64,000 bases of DNA from Nitrospira sp. (lineage in GTDB: Bacteria > Nitrospirota > Nitrospiria > Nitrospirales > Nitrospiraceae): positions 1-64,000 of the forward strand of contig JAOUHJ010000012.1 in the NCBI GenBank assembly GCA_029865225.1, read 5' to 3'. The notes under the pieces were generated by a model. That model saw only the letters and a program-made list of their open reading frames with translations, had not been told where the DNA came from and searched no databases. This document shows positions 29,793-39,933 of the stretch, one piece after another; position 1 is the stretch's first letter, and the number at the start of each line of letters is the position of its first letter. The position numbers and the translations under genes are program-made.

Positions 29793-30440
29793 GTGATTTT
29801 CAAGAGGCTTTATTCTATCCTCAGTTTCATGAAGACGTCGAAGCCTTCAGACCGATCCGTGAAACCTATTACTATCGTCGTCACAGTCGGGGGATTGAGC
29901 TTGGTCTGGGCCATCGTATGGGCGAATTTGCCATCGAAAGAAGAGCTGGTGTCGTCTCAATCAGGGGCATCCTCGGTTCAAGCTTCGCGTGCCCCAGCTC
30001 TCGACCTCTCGATTCCCGGTGTACCCAGTCGGCCGATGACAAACTCGGTTGGCACCGGACAGGCGGCACCAGTGACGACTCTGGGGGGATTATCTGTTCC
30101 GCTCGATAGCCGTGCCAGGAAGATTGCGGAAGTAAAGTGTGACGCGGAGATCCAGCAGTATTGTCCCGATTCTCTAGCTGGAGAAGACCGTCAAAGCTGT
30201 GTGATGCAGCGCCTCAAGCGGTTCGATGCATCCTGTCAACAGATCGTGCAGCAGCGCTTAGTGCGTTGGAAAGAAGCCGAGGGATATAAGGTGGCCTGTG
30301 TTGTCGATGTAAGGCGGTTTTGCCGTACGGTGCCAGCTGCCGATGGTCGTGTCTTGCAATGCCTACAAGAACATGAACAGGATCTCTCAGAAGGCTGCTA
30401 CCGAAGCCTGCCCAAGGGACGGCTTCAAACCAGGAACTAA
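29793..30440 (+). CDS. Membrane-anchored cysteine-rich (GLG1-type) repeat protein
   Basis: N-terminal TM; two CxxxIxxxC...C...C units (VKCDAEIQQYCPDSLAGEDRQSCVMQRL, VACVVDVRRFCRTVPAADGRVLQCLQEHEQDLSEGC). Confidence 0.75.
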   Translation: MIFKRLYSILSFMKTSKPSDRSVKPITIVVTVGGLSLVWAIVWANLPSKEELVSSQSGASSVQASRAPALDLSIPGVPSRPMTNSVGTGQAAPVTTLGGLSVPLDSRARKIAEVKCDAEIQQYCPDSLAGEDRQSCVMQRLKRFDASCQQIVQQRLVRWKEAEGYKVACVVDVRRFCRTVPAADGRVLQCLQEHEQDLSEGCYRSLPKGRLQTRN

Positions 30441-30475
30441 CGGTATCTCATGTGCTTCCTCTAGCGTGGACACCG

Positions 30476-31900
30476 TTAGGCAGCTAAGTCTGCGACGCAA
30501 GCACGGAGCTCCGTGGCGAACTCGCCGGCGCGGCGATAACGATGGACTGGGTCTTTATGGAGTGCGCGATCCAAGATAGTCTTGAGGAGAACAGGTAGGT
30601 CGGGTCTGATGGCTTTGAGGCTGGGATGGGGGTTATGAGCGATCGCAAACAGCAAGGCCGACACATTGTCCGCCATAAACGGTGGACGGCCGGTGAGGAG
30701 TTCGAACATGACGACGCCTAGGGAGAAGATATCGGACCGGCCATCTACCTTCTTACCGGCGATCTGTTCTGGCGACATGTATGTTGGTGTTCCCATCACG
30801 ATATTCGTCTGCGTTTTTGAGAAGCTCGCCATTTTAGCGATGCCGAAGTCCATGATCTTCACGACGTCGTCGTTGGTGACCATGATGTTGGCTGGTTTGA
30901 TGTCGCGATGTACGACGCCTTGTTGGTGGGCATAGTCCATGGCTTCCGCAACGGTCGCCAGGATCGATATCACTTTTGGGAACGGCATCAGATTCGGCTT
31001 TCTCGACCACTCCTTCAGTGTCGTCCCTTGAAGTAGCTCCATTGCAATATACCCAAGGTCTTGCTCCTCCCCGGCATCAAAAATCGTCACGATGTTCGGA
31101 TGGGACAACCGTCCGGTGGATTCGGCTTCTCGGAAGAATCTCGCCTTCACGTCCTGGAGTTTATCGGCATCGTCGATGGCATCGAGCTGCATCGTTTTGA
31201 TGGCCACGAACCGTTGGATCGTTGGATCTTTGCCCAGGTACACCACGCCCATTGAGCCGCGTCCTAGCTCCTTCAAGACCTTATAGCGGCCCAGCATAGT
31301 GGGCGGTTCGTTGGGCGCATTTGGCAAGCCAGTCCCCTTTTCTTGTTCTTGGATCTCTTCCTCTGCATGGACGTCGTGCGTTTCCTCGATCAGCGTCGTC
31401 GCTTCGGTGTGGCCGGTCGATGCAGATGGCTTCGAGAAGAATCTTTGGAGTGCATCGAGACTCATCAGCCAGGCAATCGTGATCCAGAGGCCGGTGAGTG
31501 TCAGGATGACGGCCTGCGCGACTGAGTAGCGTGTAGAGCCGAAGTGGTCGATCAAAGACTGTCCCAAAGCCCGAAGGGTCTTGTCTGCCGCGATCACCAT
31601 GAGCAGTGTCGTGACAGGGAGCACCAGCTGTCGTAAGAAAGAGAATCCACGACCATTATCTGGCATCTGTCGGAAGGCACGCAGACACAACCATCCAAGC
31701 ATGGCCAATCCGGTAGCTTCGATGAGCAGGCGAATGGTCTGGCCGCTGCTCAGCCCGAACAGTGTGAAAGGGATCGACTGTGTGCCGGGCAGATTGCCCA
31801 AAAGGGGACCGGCAAAAAGCGCGATGAGCGCAGCGAAAAGATATTGGAAGGCCCAACTCGATGCATGGGTCATGGGTGACAAGATCCGGAAGACTTCCAA
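30476..31900 (-). CDS. Ser/Thr protein kinase with N-terminal membrane region
   Basis: LGRGSMGVVYLGKD, HRDIKPANIMV, DFGIAK, GTPTYMSPEQ; hydrophobic N-terminal half. Confidence 0.93.
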   Translation of the reverse strand: MEVFRILSPMTHASSWAFQYLFAALIALFAGPLLGNLPGTQSIPFTLFGLSSGQTIRLLIEATGLAMLGWLCLRAFRQMPDNGRGFSFLRQLVLPVTTLLMVIAADKTLRALGQSLIDHFGSTRYSVAQAVILTLTGLWITIAWLMSLDALQRFFSKPSASTGHTEATTLIEETHDVHAEEEIQEQEKGTGLPNAPNEPPTMLGRYKVLKELGRGSMGVVYLGKDPTIQRFVAIKTMQLDAIDDADKLQDVKARFFREAESTGRLSHPNIVTIFDAGEEQDLGYIAMELLQGTTLKEWSRKPNLMPFPKVISILATVAEAMDYAHQQGVVHRDIKPANIMVTNDDVVKIMDFGIAKMASFSKTQTNIVMGTPTYMSPEQIAGKKVDGRSDIFSLGVVMFELLTGRPPFMADNVSALLFAIAHNPHPSLKAIRPDLPVLLKTILDRALHKDPVHRYRRAGEFATELRACVADLAA

Positions 31901-31959
31901 AGTCTAGCGGATAACGAAGAAGAGTCAACGGATCGGAGAAAATGTGCGGGACGGCCATC

Positions 31960-32808
31960 TCAGCCTTGAGCGACTCTCTCCTTCATCTTCGGAAGCAGCG
32001 TGGTAGGGATATGAAGCGAACCTTTGCCGATGCCGACTTCAATGTCGGGCTTCGTGAGCCCGTGAAAATCGCTCCCACCGGTAACCAGGAGACCTAGGTG
32101 TTGAGCAAGACTGAGATATTCTCGAGTCTGCCGTGCTGCATGGGTGCTGTAATAGACTTCCACGCCATCGAGTCCGTCTGCTTTGAGCCGGCGAACCAAT
32201 TCAGCAAGCGGCTGATCCGTCAGTTTCACCCATGTCGGATGGGCCAGGACGGCGAGTCCACGTGCTTCTTTGATCCAGCGAATGGCATCGGCCGGGTTCG
32301 GGAGGTCACGAGGAACGTACGCTGCTTTCCCGTCGCCAAGAAACCGGTCGAACGCCTCCTTGGCTGAGGTGACGACTCCCTTGTTCATGAGCGCCCGGGC
32401 AATATGCGGTCTACCGACCGAGTCACTCCCTGCGAGTGCGCGGACTTCATCGTAGGTGATATCGATGCCAAGGCCCTGTAATCGTTCGACGATTTGAGGA
32501 TTGCGATGGTGCCGACTGTCTCGCAAGCTCTTGAATCGTTGGTTCAAGTCGGTGTCCTGCCAATCGAGAAAGTACCCAAGAATATGAAGCTCGGAGCTTC
32601 CCATGAGCGAGCTAATCTCCACTCCGGGAATAATCTCGATCCCATATTGGTCACCCGCTGCGATGGCTTCTGGGATGCCGCTCGTGATGTCATGATCGGT
32701 AATCGCCAGGGCGGTGACTCCAGCTTGGTGTGCCAGCCCTATCACCTCCGTCGGTGTACAGCTTCCATCGGAGTGGGTGGTGTGGAGATGGAGGTCTAAA
32801 CGGCTCAT
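31960..32808 (-). CDS. PHP-domain phosphoesterase (YciV/TrpH-like)
   Basis: DLHLHTTHSDGSCTP; ITDHD; LAHPTW; GSDFHG. Confidence 0.93.
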   Translation of the reverse strand: MSRLDLHLHTTHSDGSCTPTEVIGLAHQAGVTALAITDHDITSGIPEAIAAGDQYGIEIIPGVEISSLMGSSELHILGYFLDWQDTDLNQRFKSLRDSRHHRNPQIVERLQGLGIDITYDEVRALAGSDSVGRPHIARALMNKGVVTSAKEAFDRFLGDGKAAYVPRDLPNPADAIRWIKEARGLAVLAHPTWVKLTDQPLAELVRRLKADGLDGVEVYYSTHAARQTREYLSLAQHLGLLVTGGSDFHGLTKPDIEVGIGKGSLHIPTTLLPKMKERVAQG

Positions 32809-33749
32809 GTCAACGGTCCAGTGGGTAGCGGTTTCTGTGCGACGAGTTGTGCGGTGTAGACCGACCTTGCATCGTGATCACCTTTGTGCGGTCCTTCATC
32901 GTAATGTAGAACGCGAAGATCGGATGTGAGCCTGATGAGCTCATTGTGCAGAAGGCAGAATTCACGGCGTCTCGGATGGTGATGGTGGAGGTGATTATCG
33001 ATCAGGAAGGTTTCGTATAGCAATAGACCACCTGGCTTCAGTGCATTCATGATGTGTGGAAAGAGTGGACGAGTCAAGTAGAAGAACACGAGGATGACAT
33101 CATAGGCGTCTTGCCCGAGGTTCGGCCTCTGTGGCGGAGGCGGTTCCAGATCGACCGTCCGTGTTGTGAGTTCTGTGAAGTTTCGCGCGTGAGCAGTCGA
33201 GGATAGCTGCGCTAGCGCCTGGATGTCGCGGTCAACGGCCTCAACCTGGTAGCCCAATGAGGCTAAGAATAGTGCATGCCGCCCTGTGCCGGCTGCGACA
33301 TCGAGGACCTTGCCCTTAGTAGGCAGATGAGGAAGCTGGTGGACAAGAAAGTTGGCCGGGGGAGGTTCCGCTCCGATCAATTGCTGCGCAAGCCTGGTGC
33401 GTTCCACAGTGATACCCATCGATCTGGTGACCTGGGTAATGGGGGGGTGGAGCTTCCTCAACCAGAGCTTGACTCGATCAACTCGAAATTCATCAAAGAG
33501 TGCGGTCACGAGGCGCTCAGCCAGTGCTTCCAGTAATCGAGACTCTTGGCTCGTTCCCAGCTCGACCACTCGTTCTGCGACTATGGCGTAGTCGATCGTA
33601 TGTCGCAAGTCGTCCGATCGACCTGCAGACTCGAACTGACAATCAAGCTCCAGATCGACCGCCAACGGCTGTGGCCGCGCCCGTTCTTCAGGCGTCACGC
33701 CGCAGCGACCGCGGAACTCCAGTCGTTCGATAATGATCTGACTGACCAT
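32805..33749 (-). CDS. FolB-like dihydroneopterin aldolase fused to SAM-dependent methyltransferase
   Basis: N-term: IIIERLEFRGRCGVTPEERARPQPLAVDLELD...DLRHTIDYAIV; C-term: GKVLDVAAGTGRHALFLASLGYQVEAVD. Confidence 0.88.
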   Translation of the reverse strand: MVSQIIIERLEFRGRCGVTPEERARPQPLAVDLELDCQFESAGRSDDLRHTIDYAIVAERVVELGTSQESRLLEALAERLVTALFDEFRVDRVKLWLRKLHPPITQVTRSMGITVERTRLAQQLIGAEPPPANFLVHQLPHLPTKGKVLDVAAGTGRHALFLASLGYQVEAVDRDIQALAQLSSTAHARNFTELTTRTVDLEPPPPQRPNLGQDAYDVILVFFYLTRPLFPHIMNALKPGGLLLYETFLIDNHLHHHHPRRREFCLLHNELIRLTSDLRVLHYDEGPHKGDHDARSVYTAQLVAQKPLPTGPLT

Positions 33750-33841
33750 GGAGGCATTCTCGAAGATCGTCTTTGGACCTGTCAAGCGAAGCGCCATCGA
33801 GGCAGTGAGGAGGCTCGCTAGAACGTTCCAGAGCGGGCGAG

Positions 33842-35392
33842 TTACACGAAATATCGGCTGGTGTCGAATTTATGCTCGGTATTGTCGATCAACCGGACGA
33901 TGCTGTGCCGGTAGGTACCGGTGTCGTCTTTTTCCGTCAAATCCAGCTCCAGTCCGTTGTCGATGGGATTGCCCTGCTCATCGGCGATGACCTTGACTAC
34001 CGGGCGCTCGCTCTCGGTCTTGTCAGCAGCCGGTTGGAGCACGACGGCAAATTCTTCGGAATCAAGGACGACCAGGCTTCCGATAGGAATGATGCCCACG
34101 CAATTGACGAAGAGCTTGAGCAAGGTCGCATCAAAACTCTTTCCGGACTTGCCGGACATGATGCTCAAGACTTTCGAAGGGGACATCGGTTCACGACGGT
34201 AGACGCGCGAGGACGTCATCGCGTCGTAGCAGTCTGCAATCGTCAGAATGCGACCGGTCAGCGAGAGTTTCCATGGCGTCTTGAGTTTAGGATATCCTGA
34301 ATAGTCCAGATTCATATGGTGTTCGAACGATGCGGCGGCCATCCGGGCAGGGAGATTGGTGATCCCGCGCAACTGAGTCAAGCTGAGGACGCCTTCCACG
34401 GGATGATTCCGCATGGCTGTCCATTCATCTTCCGTAAACTCTCCTGGCTTGTTGAGGACTTCGAGAGGAATATTCGATTTTCCCATATCGTGAAACAGAG
34501 CAGCCAGTCCGAGATTGGCCAGCTCGACCTTTGGATATCCTGCTCTGTTTGCAAGCGCGATCGAGAGGAGTGAGACATTCACGGAATGATTATGGGTATA
34601 TTGGTCATGGCAACGGAGTGTAGTGAGTCCCAACAGGACCGGCTCGTCCTGCATCATCAAATCGACGATATTTTGGATGGCTCGTTTGGCATGTTTGAAA
34701 CTGAGGCCCTTGCCCTCACGAACAGATTGGGTCAGGTTGCCGACCGCGTCGGAGGCCTTCCCATAGGCCGCTTTCGACCGGGCTTTGTGCCTCAACTTGG
34801 AGTTTCCGTCGCCTGCCAGATCTTCTCTCAGATTCAGTTGCCGGGGATCGTTGATTTCGATGGTGGTGACACCGAGGTTTTTGAGTTCGGTTCTGAAATC
34901 ATCGATCGATTTGGTGCTCGGGTCGAGGCTGACGAAGACGTGAGCAAACTCCCGAATATCCTTGGACGAGGTCGATGGGGAAAACGTCAGGCCACCGATT
35001 CTCCACTTCCGTAAAAAGTCGATGATGCTCGACACAACCAGCATTTGCTGCGAGGTCACCTTCAAATGCTGCTTGCCGAGGAAAAGAAAATCATCCTGCA
35101 GCCACACGGTGATGGGCTGGTCATGTGCCAGCGTCTCGATGAGGGTCAGCATCGCTTCGACGGGCTTGTCGAGGGCTGCGTTGGCACGGCCATGAATCTT
35201 CGACGTTTTGATCAGGGTGTTGAGCTGCGTAATGAGCTGAAAGCCCAACATCACCAGCTGCTGGCCAAGGATATCGTCGGCTTCCGATCCTTGCCCGATC
35301 TTTTGTGAGAGCGACTTTTCGTGTGTGAGAATTGGTTGGAGCGTATCGGTTTTCGACTGGTCCTGGAGCGATTTTGCTTTCGGTACGTTCAC
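33842..35392 (-). CDS. Divergent HD-GYP domain protein
   Basis: HNHSVNVSLLSIALA, LFHDMGKSNIPLEVLNKPG, HHMNLDYSGYP. Confidence 0.9.
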   Translation of the reverse strand: MNVPKAKSLQDQSKTDTLQPILTHEKSLSQKIGQGSEADDILGQQLVMLGFQLITQLNTLIKTSKIHGRANAALDKPVEAMLTLIETLAHDQPITVWLQDDFLFLGKQHLKVTSQQMLVVSSIIDFLRKWRIGGLTFSPSTSSKDIREFAHVFVSLDPSTKSIDDFRTELKNLGVTTIEINDPRQLNLREDLAGDGNSKLRHKARSKAAYGKASDAVGNLTQSVREGKGLSFKHAKRAIQNIVDLMMQDEPVLLGLTTLRCHDQYTHNHSVNVSLLSIALANRAGYPKVELANLGLAALFHDMGKSNIPLEVLNKPGEFTEDEWTAMRNHPVEGVLSLTQLRGITNLPARMAAASFEHHMNLDYSGYPKLKTPWKLSLTGRILTIADCYDAMTSSRVYRREPMSPSKVLSIMSGKSGKSFDATLLKLFVNCVGIIPIGSLVVLDSEEFAVVLQPAADKTESERPVVKVIADEQGNPIDNGLELDLTEKDDTGTYRHSIVRLIDNTEHKFDTSRYFV

Positions 35393-35404
35393 GAGTCGAT
35401 GCTC

Positions 35405-37204
35405 CTACTGAGTTGGGTCTGGTGACGGATTCCCTCGATGTTGCCGTTGGGCTTGCGACAAGGCTGTGGCGCAGGCTTGCCGCACTGCGGCGTTTCCTTT
35501 TTTCGTTCCGATGGTGAGGGAGGCGATGGCTGCGGGCGTCGCCAGTTTTCCGAGTGTTTCTGCACCTAAGACGGCCAATTCCTCTTTCTTTTTCCGTTTC
35601 GTCCATACCCATTCGGTCATGAGGCCTTCCCAATAGGGGACGGCTTCATCACCACACGTTTCTCTCATGGCTTGGAAAATAGCGCGGCGCTCGCTGAGCG
35701 GCAGATCCAGAAATCCCTCGCCGGCTATAATCGGTTTCCAGTTGTCGAAGGGAACGGTATATTGTCCAGACATGAGCAGCTTCACGGCTGCAATCCTGAC
35801 ACCCTCATCCGCATCTTCGAGACTGGTGACGAGTTTTGAACCATTCCCGCTAGGACGAAAGAGTCCAATGGCTCGCAGAACCTCCTTGCGGATTCGTGCG
35901 TCCTTGTGCCGGATCAGCTTTTCAATCGGTTCAATCAGCTTCGGGTCGTCCCATTTGATGAGAATTGATAAGAGGTTGCGAACATATATCGGTCGGCGGT
36001 CTAGCAGGCCTCTCAGCAGCGGTTCGGGCTGTTCCTTGGCCAACACACCGAGCACCTCCGCGACGATCGCTTGGTGGTTCGACGATTCGAGGCTTGCCAA
36101 GAGCGTGCAGAGGGCTGGAACCGCATCTGGTTTCATGAGAAGCAAGATCGTCGACAGCCCTTCTGTGTTCGCATTGGGGGTTCCGTTGAGATAGAGCTCG
36201 ATGTTCTTAATCCGTTCCGTTCGGCTGAGTCCGTTGAAGACCGACATCAATTGTTGTTTGTGTTCATCGCTGAGGTCGGGGCGGACGGCGTCCGATTCAT
36301 GGAGCAGGCCCAACACGTTCTCCAAAACAGTCCATTTCCCTTCCCGCAAGAGCGAGTCGACGATGTTGCTCCAGAGCGCGAACAGCTTCGTGAGCAGGGC
36401 GGAGGAGCGTTCGGAAGCAAGAATGGCCGTCAGCATGTCGAAGATATACATCAAGTTATCTTGCTTGCTCTCTGCTTCAATTTCCTTGGCCAGTGCCTCA
36501 AGCTCTTCGTCCGTGACCTCGTAGCCTGCGAGTCCGGATTGAAAACGACTACTGGCGTTTCCGCTGCCTCCGCTCTTGGAATCGGCTTGCTCGCCGGATT
36601 GCTTCTTGCGTGCCATCTCGCGATCCAATAACTCGCGGAGCGTCGAATCTGACGAGCTCATACTTCCATCGAGACGAAGGAAGCCATTATTATTCGCTGA
36701 TGAATTGGACACATCTTCAGCGGTCACGATCGTAATGGTCGAGAGATTGCGAGCCCAGATGCGTGTGACAATATCGTCGTCATCTTCGTCTGAGGTAGAG
36801 GTACCCCACAGCGCACCCAAAAAGAAAAATAAATCCTCGCGGGTAAGATCTTGAAAAAGAGCCAGTTCTCGGACACCATCGGCGTAAAGTTTAAAGGCGA
36901 TGTTCTCGCTTCCTCCCTCCTTCTCAGCTTCGTAGACGACGCAGTCTTTACAGAGCAATTCGTTCCGTTGAACCAGGACGGACAGTCTCGAGTAGGCGGA
37001 CAGGTGGGCGCTGATCTCTTCGAAGAGCTGTTGAGAGAATTTTTGGGCGACGGGGTTGGTCGAGCCGTAGGTCCGATTCGATTTTGCCGTTTTGTCTAAT
37101 AATTTGAGGACCCGTTTGATGGAGACGATTTCCGGGTCTTCCGCCGCCCGTGCAGCCATCGCGGCCGCGATCATCTCCTGTGTGGACTTCAGCTCCGTCG
37201 ACAT
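35405..37204 (-). CDS. HEAT-repeat protein
   Basis: Alpha-helical repeats (LIKWDDPKLIEPIEKLIRHKDARIRKEVLRAIGLF, DADEGVRIAAVKLLM); start MSTELKS likely. Confidence 0.8.
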   Translation of the reverse strand: MSTELKSTQEMIAAAMAARAAEDPEIVSIKRVLKLLDKTAKSNRTYGSTNPVAQKFSQQLFEEISAHLSAYSRLSVLVQRNELLCKDCVVYEAEKEGGSENIAFKLYADGVRELALFQDLTREDLFFFLGALWGTSTSDEDDDDIVTRIWARNLSTITIVTAEDVSNSSANNNGFLRLDGSMSSSDSTLRELLDREMARKKQSGEQADSKSGGSGNASSRFQSGLAGYEVTDEELEALAKEIEAESKQDNLMYIFDMLTAILASERSSALLTKLFALWSNIVDSLLREGKWTVLENVLGLLHESDAVRPDLSDEHKQQLMSVFNGLSRTERIKNIELYLNGTPNANTEGLSTILLLMKPDAVPALCTLLASLESSNHQAIVAEVLGVLAKEQPEPLLRGLLDRRPIYVRNLLSILIKWDDPKLIEPIEKLIRHKDARIRKEVLRAIGLFRPSGNGSKLVTSLEDADEGVRIAAVKLLMSGQYTVPFDNWKPIIAGEGFLDLPLSERRAIFQAMRETCGDEAVPYWEGLMTEWVWTKRKKKEELAVLGAETLGKLATPAAIASLTIGTKKGNAAVRQACATALSQAQRQHRGNPSPDPTQ

Positions 37205-37374
37205 ACGTAAGACGTACCGGCAGTTCAATGATTCGTCAAGAAAATCACCATTCTCCGGCATTGTCGAAACGCACTGATTGCTGCCATGGCAGCTTGTGTC
37301 GAGCGAGACCAAGCAGTAAGATTCATCGGCATCCGTGGTGTCTGATGAAGACACTGGGTCTACATGTGGTGGAT

Positions 37375-38013
37375 ATGAATCGATCGACGCTGGTGATTTG
37401 CTTTGGGGATAGTCTGACTGCCGGGTTTCAGTCCCCGACCAGGGACAACCCGACCGGAGCTGAAACTCCCTATGGGAGGTTTCTACAGTCTTCCCTGGGT
37501 GATGCGGCAGAGGTCCGAACGAGTGGAATGTGCGGAGAATTGACGAGTGAGATGGTCATGCGATTTCAGCGTGACGTCCTCAGCCATGCACCGGCCTATG
37601 TGCCGATCCTTGGAGGAACGAATGATCTGGGATGGAACACGCTTCCATCGGAGATCATGCGCAATTTGGTCACGATGTATGAACAGGCTCTCGCGATGGG
37701 CAGCCTGCCGCTTCCAGTGACCATTCCGTCAATCCGCATAGAAGATGGCTCGGAAAGCGGTGAAGGACGGGAGTGGATAGCTGGCCATCTTGCCAGGCGA
37801 CACGAACTAAACCGACTTATCCAGGACTATGCCGACACGAAGGGCATCGGGCACGTTGATCTGTTCACCGCCACTGCCGAGTCGGAGAGCGGCCAGTTGG
37901 CGTCGATCTATTCGAACGACGGGATTCATCTGACCACGGCCGGATATCAATTGTTCGCCAACATGGTCGCTCAGATTCTACAACCACTATTAGCTCGATC
38001 CACAACGTCGTGA
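37375..38013 (+). CDS. SGNH/GDSL hydrolase (arylesterase/TAP-like)
   Basis: LVICFGDSLTAGF, GGTNDLGW, NDGIHLTTAGY; start could also be 37345. Confidence 0.9.
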   Translation: MNRSTLVICFGDSLTAGFQSPTRDNPTGAETPYGRFLQSSLGDAAEVRTSGMCGELTSEMVMRFQRDVLSHAPAYVPILGGTNDLGWNTLPSEIMRNLVTMYEQALAMGSLPLPVTIPSIRIEDGSESGEGREWIAGHLARRHELNRLIQDYADTKGIGHVDLFTATAESESGQLASIYSNDGIHLTTAGYQLFANMVAQILQPLLARSTTS

Positions 38014-38342
38014 GCGCCATTCTTCAAGGCGTGACCGATCGAGAGTTTGACCGAGTAGTTGGGGACATGCCGGTCCCAGTCTTGGTTGAGTTCTGGAAGC
38101 CGGGCTGTGGCCATTGTCAGGTCTTGATGAGAGAACTGGAGCAGTTGCAGACAGAATGCGGCGATCAGGTGCGGATTCTGACCATGAACGTCGATGAGAA
38201 TTTTCAGATTCCTGCTGAGCTGGAAGTCGTGTCGCTCCCAGCCCTCGCGTTCTATCGAAACGGCGAATTCATCAAGTTTATCGGAGGGCTGGGAAAGCGG
38301 GAAGAAATTGCGAAACAGATTGAGATTGTGTTGGGTAATTGA
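38010..38342 (+). CDS. Thioredoxin-family protein
   Basis: VLVEFWKPGCGHCQVLMRELEQL (CGHC); GTG start overlapping upstream stop. Confidence 0.92.
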   Translation: MSAILQGVTDREFDRVVGDMPVPVLVEFWKPGCGHCQVLMRELEQLQTECGDQVRILTMNVDENFQIPAELEVVSLPALAFYRNGEFIKFIGGLGKREEIAKQIEIVLGN

Positions 38343-38372
38343 CCAGTCGATGGGGCGGTTTTTTTAAGGGAT

Positions 38373-39923
38373 CTACAGCACCCGCCAGGTGCGACCGTCG
38401 TTTTGGATGAGGCGGTCGGCTTCCACTGGGCCCCACGTCCCGGCTTGGTATTCGGGCAGCCAGCGTTGGCCGGACTTCTCCCAGGCTTCGAGGATCTGAG
38501 TGATCCAGGCCCAGGACGCTTCGACAGCGTCGCGCCGCATGAAGCGTGAGGCGTCACCCGCCATGACGTCAAGCAAGAGGCGTTCATACGCTTCCGGAGA
38601 GGGACGGCCGAATACTTCTCCGTACTGGAAATCCATTTCAACGGGATGTGTGTGAGCGCGGGTCCCCGGCACGCGGGAGACGATGCGAAGCGAAAGCCCT
38701 TCCTCCGGCTGAATTTTCAAGGCTAAGACATTCGGGGCCTGAGGATTCTGTGCATTGGCGTTGAAGAGAATCTGCGGGATGTCTTTGAATTGGACCGCGA
38801 CTTCACTGGCCCGTAAGGGCAACGCTTTTCCGGTCCGCAAATAGAAAGGGACTCCGGACCATCGCCAGTTTTCCACGAAGCATTTCACCGCCACGTAGGT
38901 CTCAGTGGTGGAGTCGGGCTTCACGCCTTTTTCACGGCGATAGCCTGGGACTGGGGCGTCATGGACCTTTCCTTCCGTATACTGAGCTCGCACGGTGCAC
39001 TTCTCCACATCCTTTGCCGTGATGGGCCGCAAGCAGCGGAGAACTTCCATTTTGGCGTTTCGCACGACGTCTGGATCGAGAGAATAGGGCGGCTCCATCG
39101 CAACCAAGCAGAGCAACTGCAGCAAATGATTCTGAATCATGTCGCGCAACGCGCCGGCTTCTTCGTAATAGCTTGCTCTGGTGCCGACGCCTTCCGCTTC
39201 ACTCACGGTGATCTGTACATGGTCGACGTATTTGTGATTCCAGATCGGCTCGAAAATGCTGTTGGCGAAACGGACGACCATGAGATTCTGAACGGTTTCT
39301 TTGCCCAGATAGTGATCGATCCGGAAAATCTGTGACTCGTCGAATACACGGCCTGTGACCTCGTTGATGGCTTTCGCGCTGGCCAGATCCCGCCCGACCG
39401 GTTTTTCTACGATGATGCGGGTGTAGGGAGAGCGAGGTCCCGGAGTTCCTGCCAGACCGGAATGAGACAACCCTTCGCAGACTGCGGTGAATGAGCTGGG
39501 TGGAATGCTGAGATAAAAAATGCGATTTCCTGGCAACTGGAACTGGCGCTCGAGTTCTTCGGCTCGTTCTTTGAGCCGCGCATAGGTCTGGGGATCGTCG
39601 TTTTCTCCTGCCAGATAAAAGAGGTGTTCAGAAAACGTGCTCCATGTCTCGTCGATCAGGGCCTGCCGGGAATGCGTGACGACGCCCTCGCGGACTGTCG
39701 TGCGAAACTCCTCGTCGGTCATCGGCGTGCGACCTAAACCCAAGACCAGGTAGTTCGAGGGGAGGAGGCCATCGAGGAGGAGATTGTACACGGCAGGAAT
39801 GAGGCGGCGCTTGGCGAGGTCTCCAGATCCTCCAAAAATGACAAGTGTGCAAGGCTCCACTGGAGGAAGAGTTTCTTTCGCAGGGCTGATATCGATCCGT
39901 TGACTGGTCGTCGGCGCCATCAA
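38373..39923 (-). CDS. zwf: Glucose-6-phosphate 1-dehydrogenase
   Basis: IFGGSGDLAKRRLIPAVYNL; FRIDHYLGKETVQNLMVVRFANSIFEPIWNHKYVDHVQIT. Confidence 0.97.
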   Translation of the reverse strand: MMAPTTSQRIDISPAKETLPPVEPCTLVIFGGSGDLAKRRLIPAVYNLLLDGLLPSNYLVLGLGRTPMTDEEFRTTVREGVVTHSRQALIDETWSTFSEHLFYLAGENDDPQTYARLKERAEELERQFQLPGNRIFYLSIPPSSFTAVCEGLSHSGLAGTPGPRSPYTRIIVEKPVGRDLASAKAINEVTGRVFDESQIFRIDHYLGKETVQNLMVVRFANSIFEPIWNHKYVDHVQITVSEAEGVGTRASYYEEAGALRDMIQNHLLQLLCLVAMEPPYSLDPDVVRNAKMEVLRCLRPITAKDVEKCTVRAQYTEGKVHDAPVPGYRREKGVKPDSTTETYVAVKCFVENWRWSGVPFYLRTGKALPLRASEVAVQFKDIPQILFNANAQNPQAPNVLALKIQPEEGLSLRIVSRVPGTRAHTHPVEMDFQYGEVFGRPSPEAYERLLLDVMAGDASRFMRRDAVEASWAWITQILEAWEKSGQRWLPEYQAGTWGPVEADRLIQNDGRTWRVL

Positions 39924-39933
39924 GTCCTCCTAT

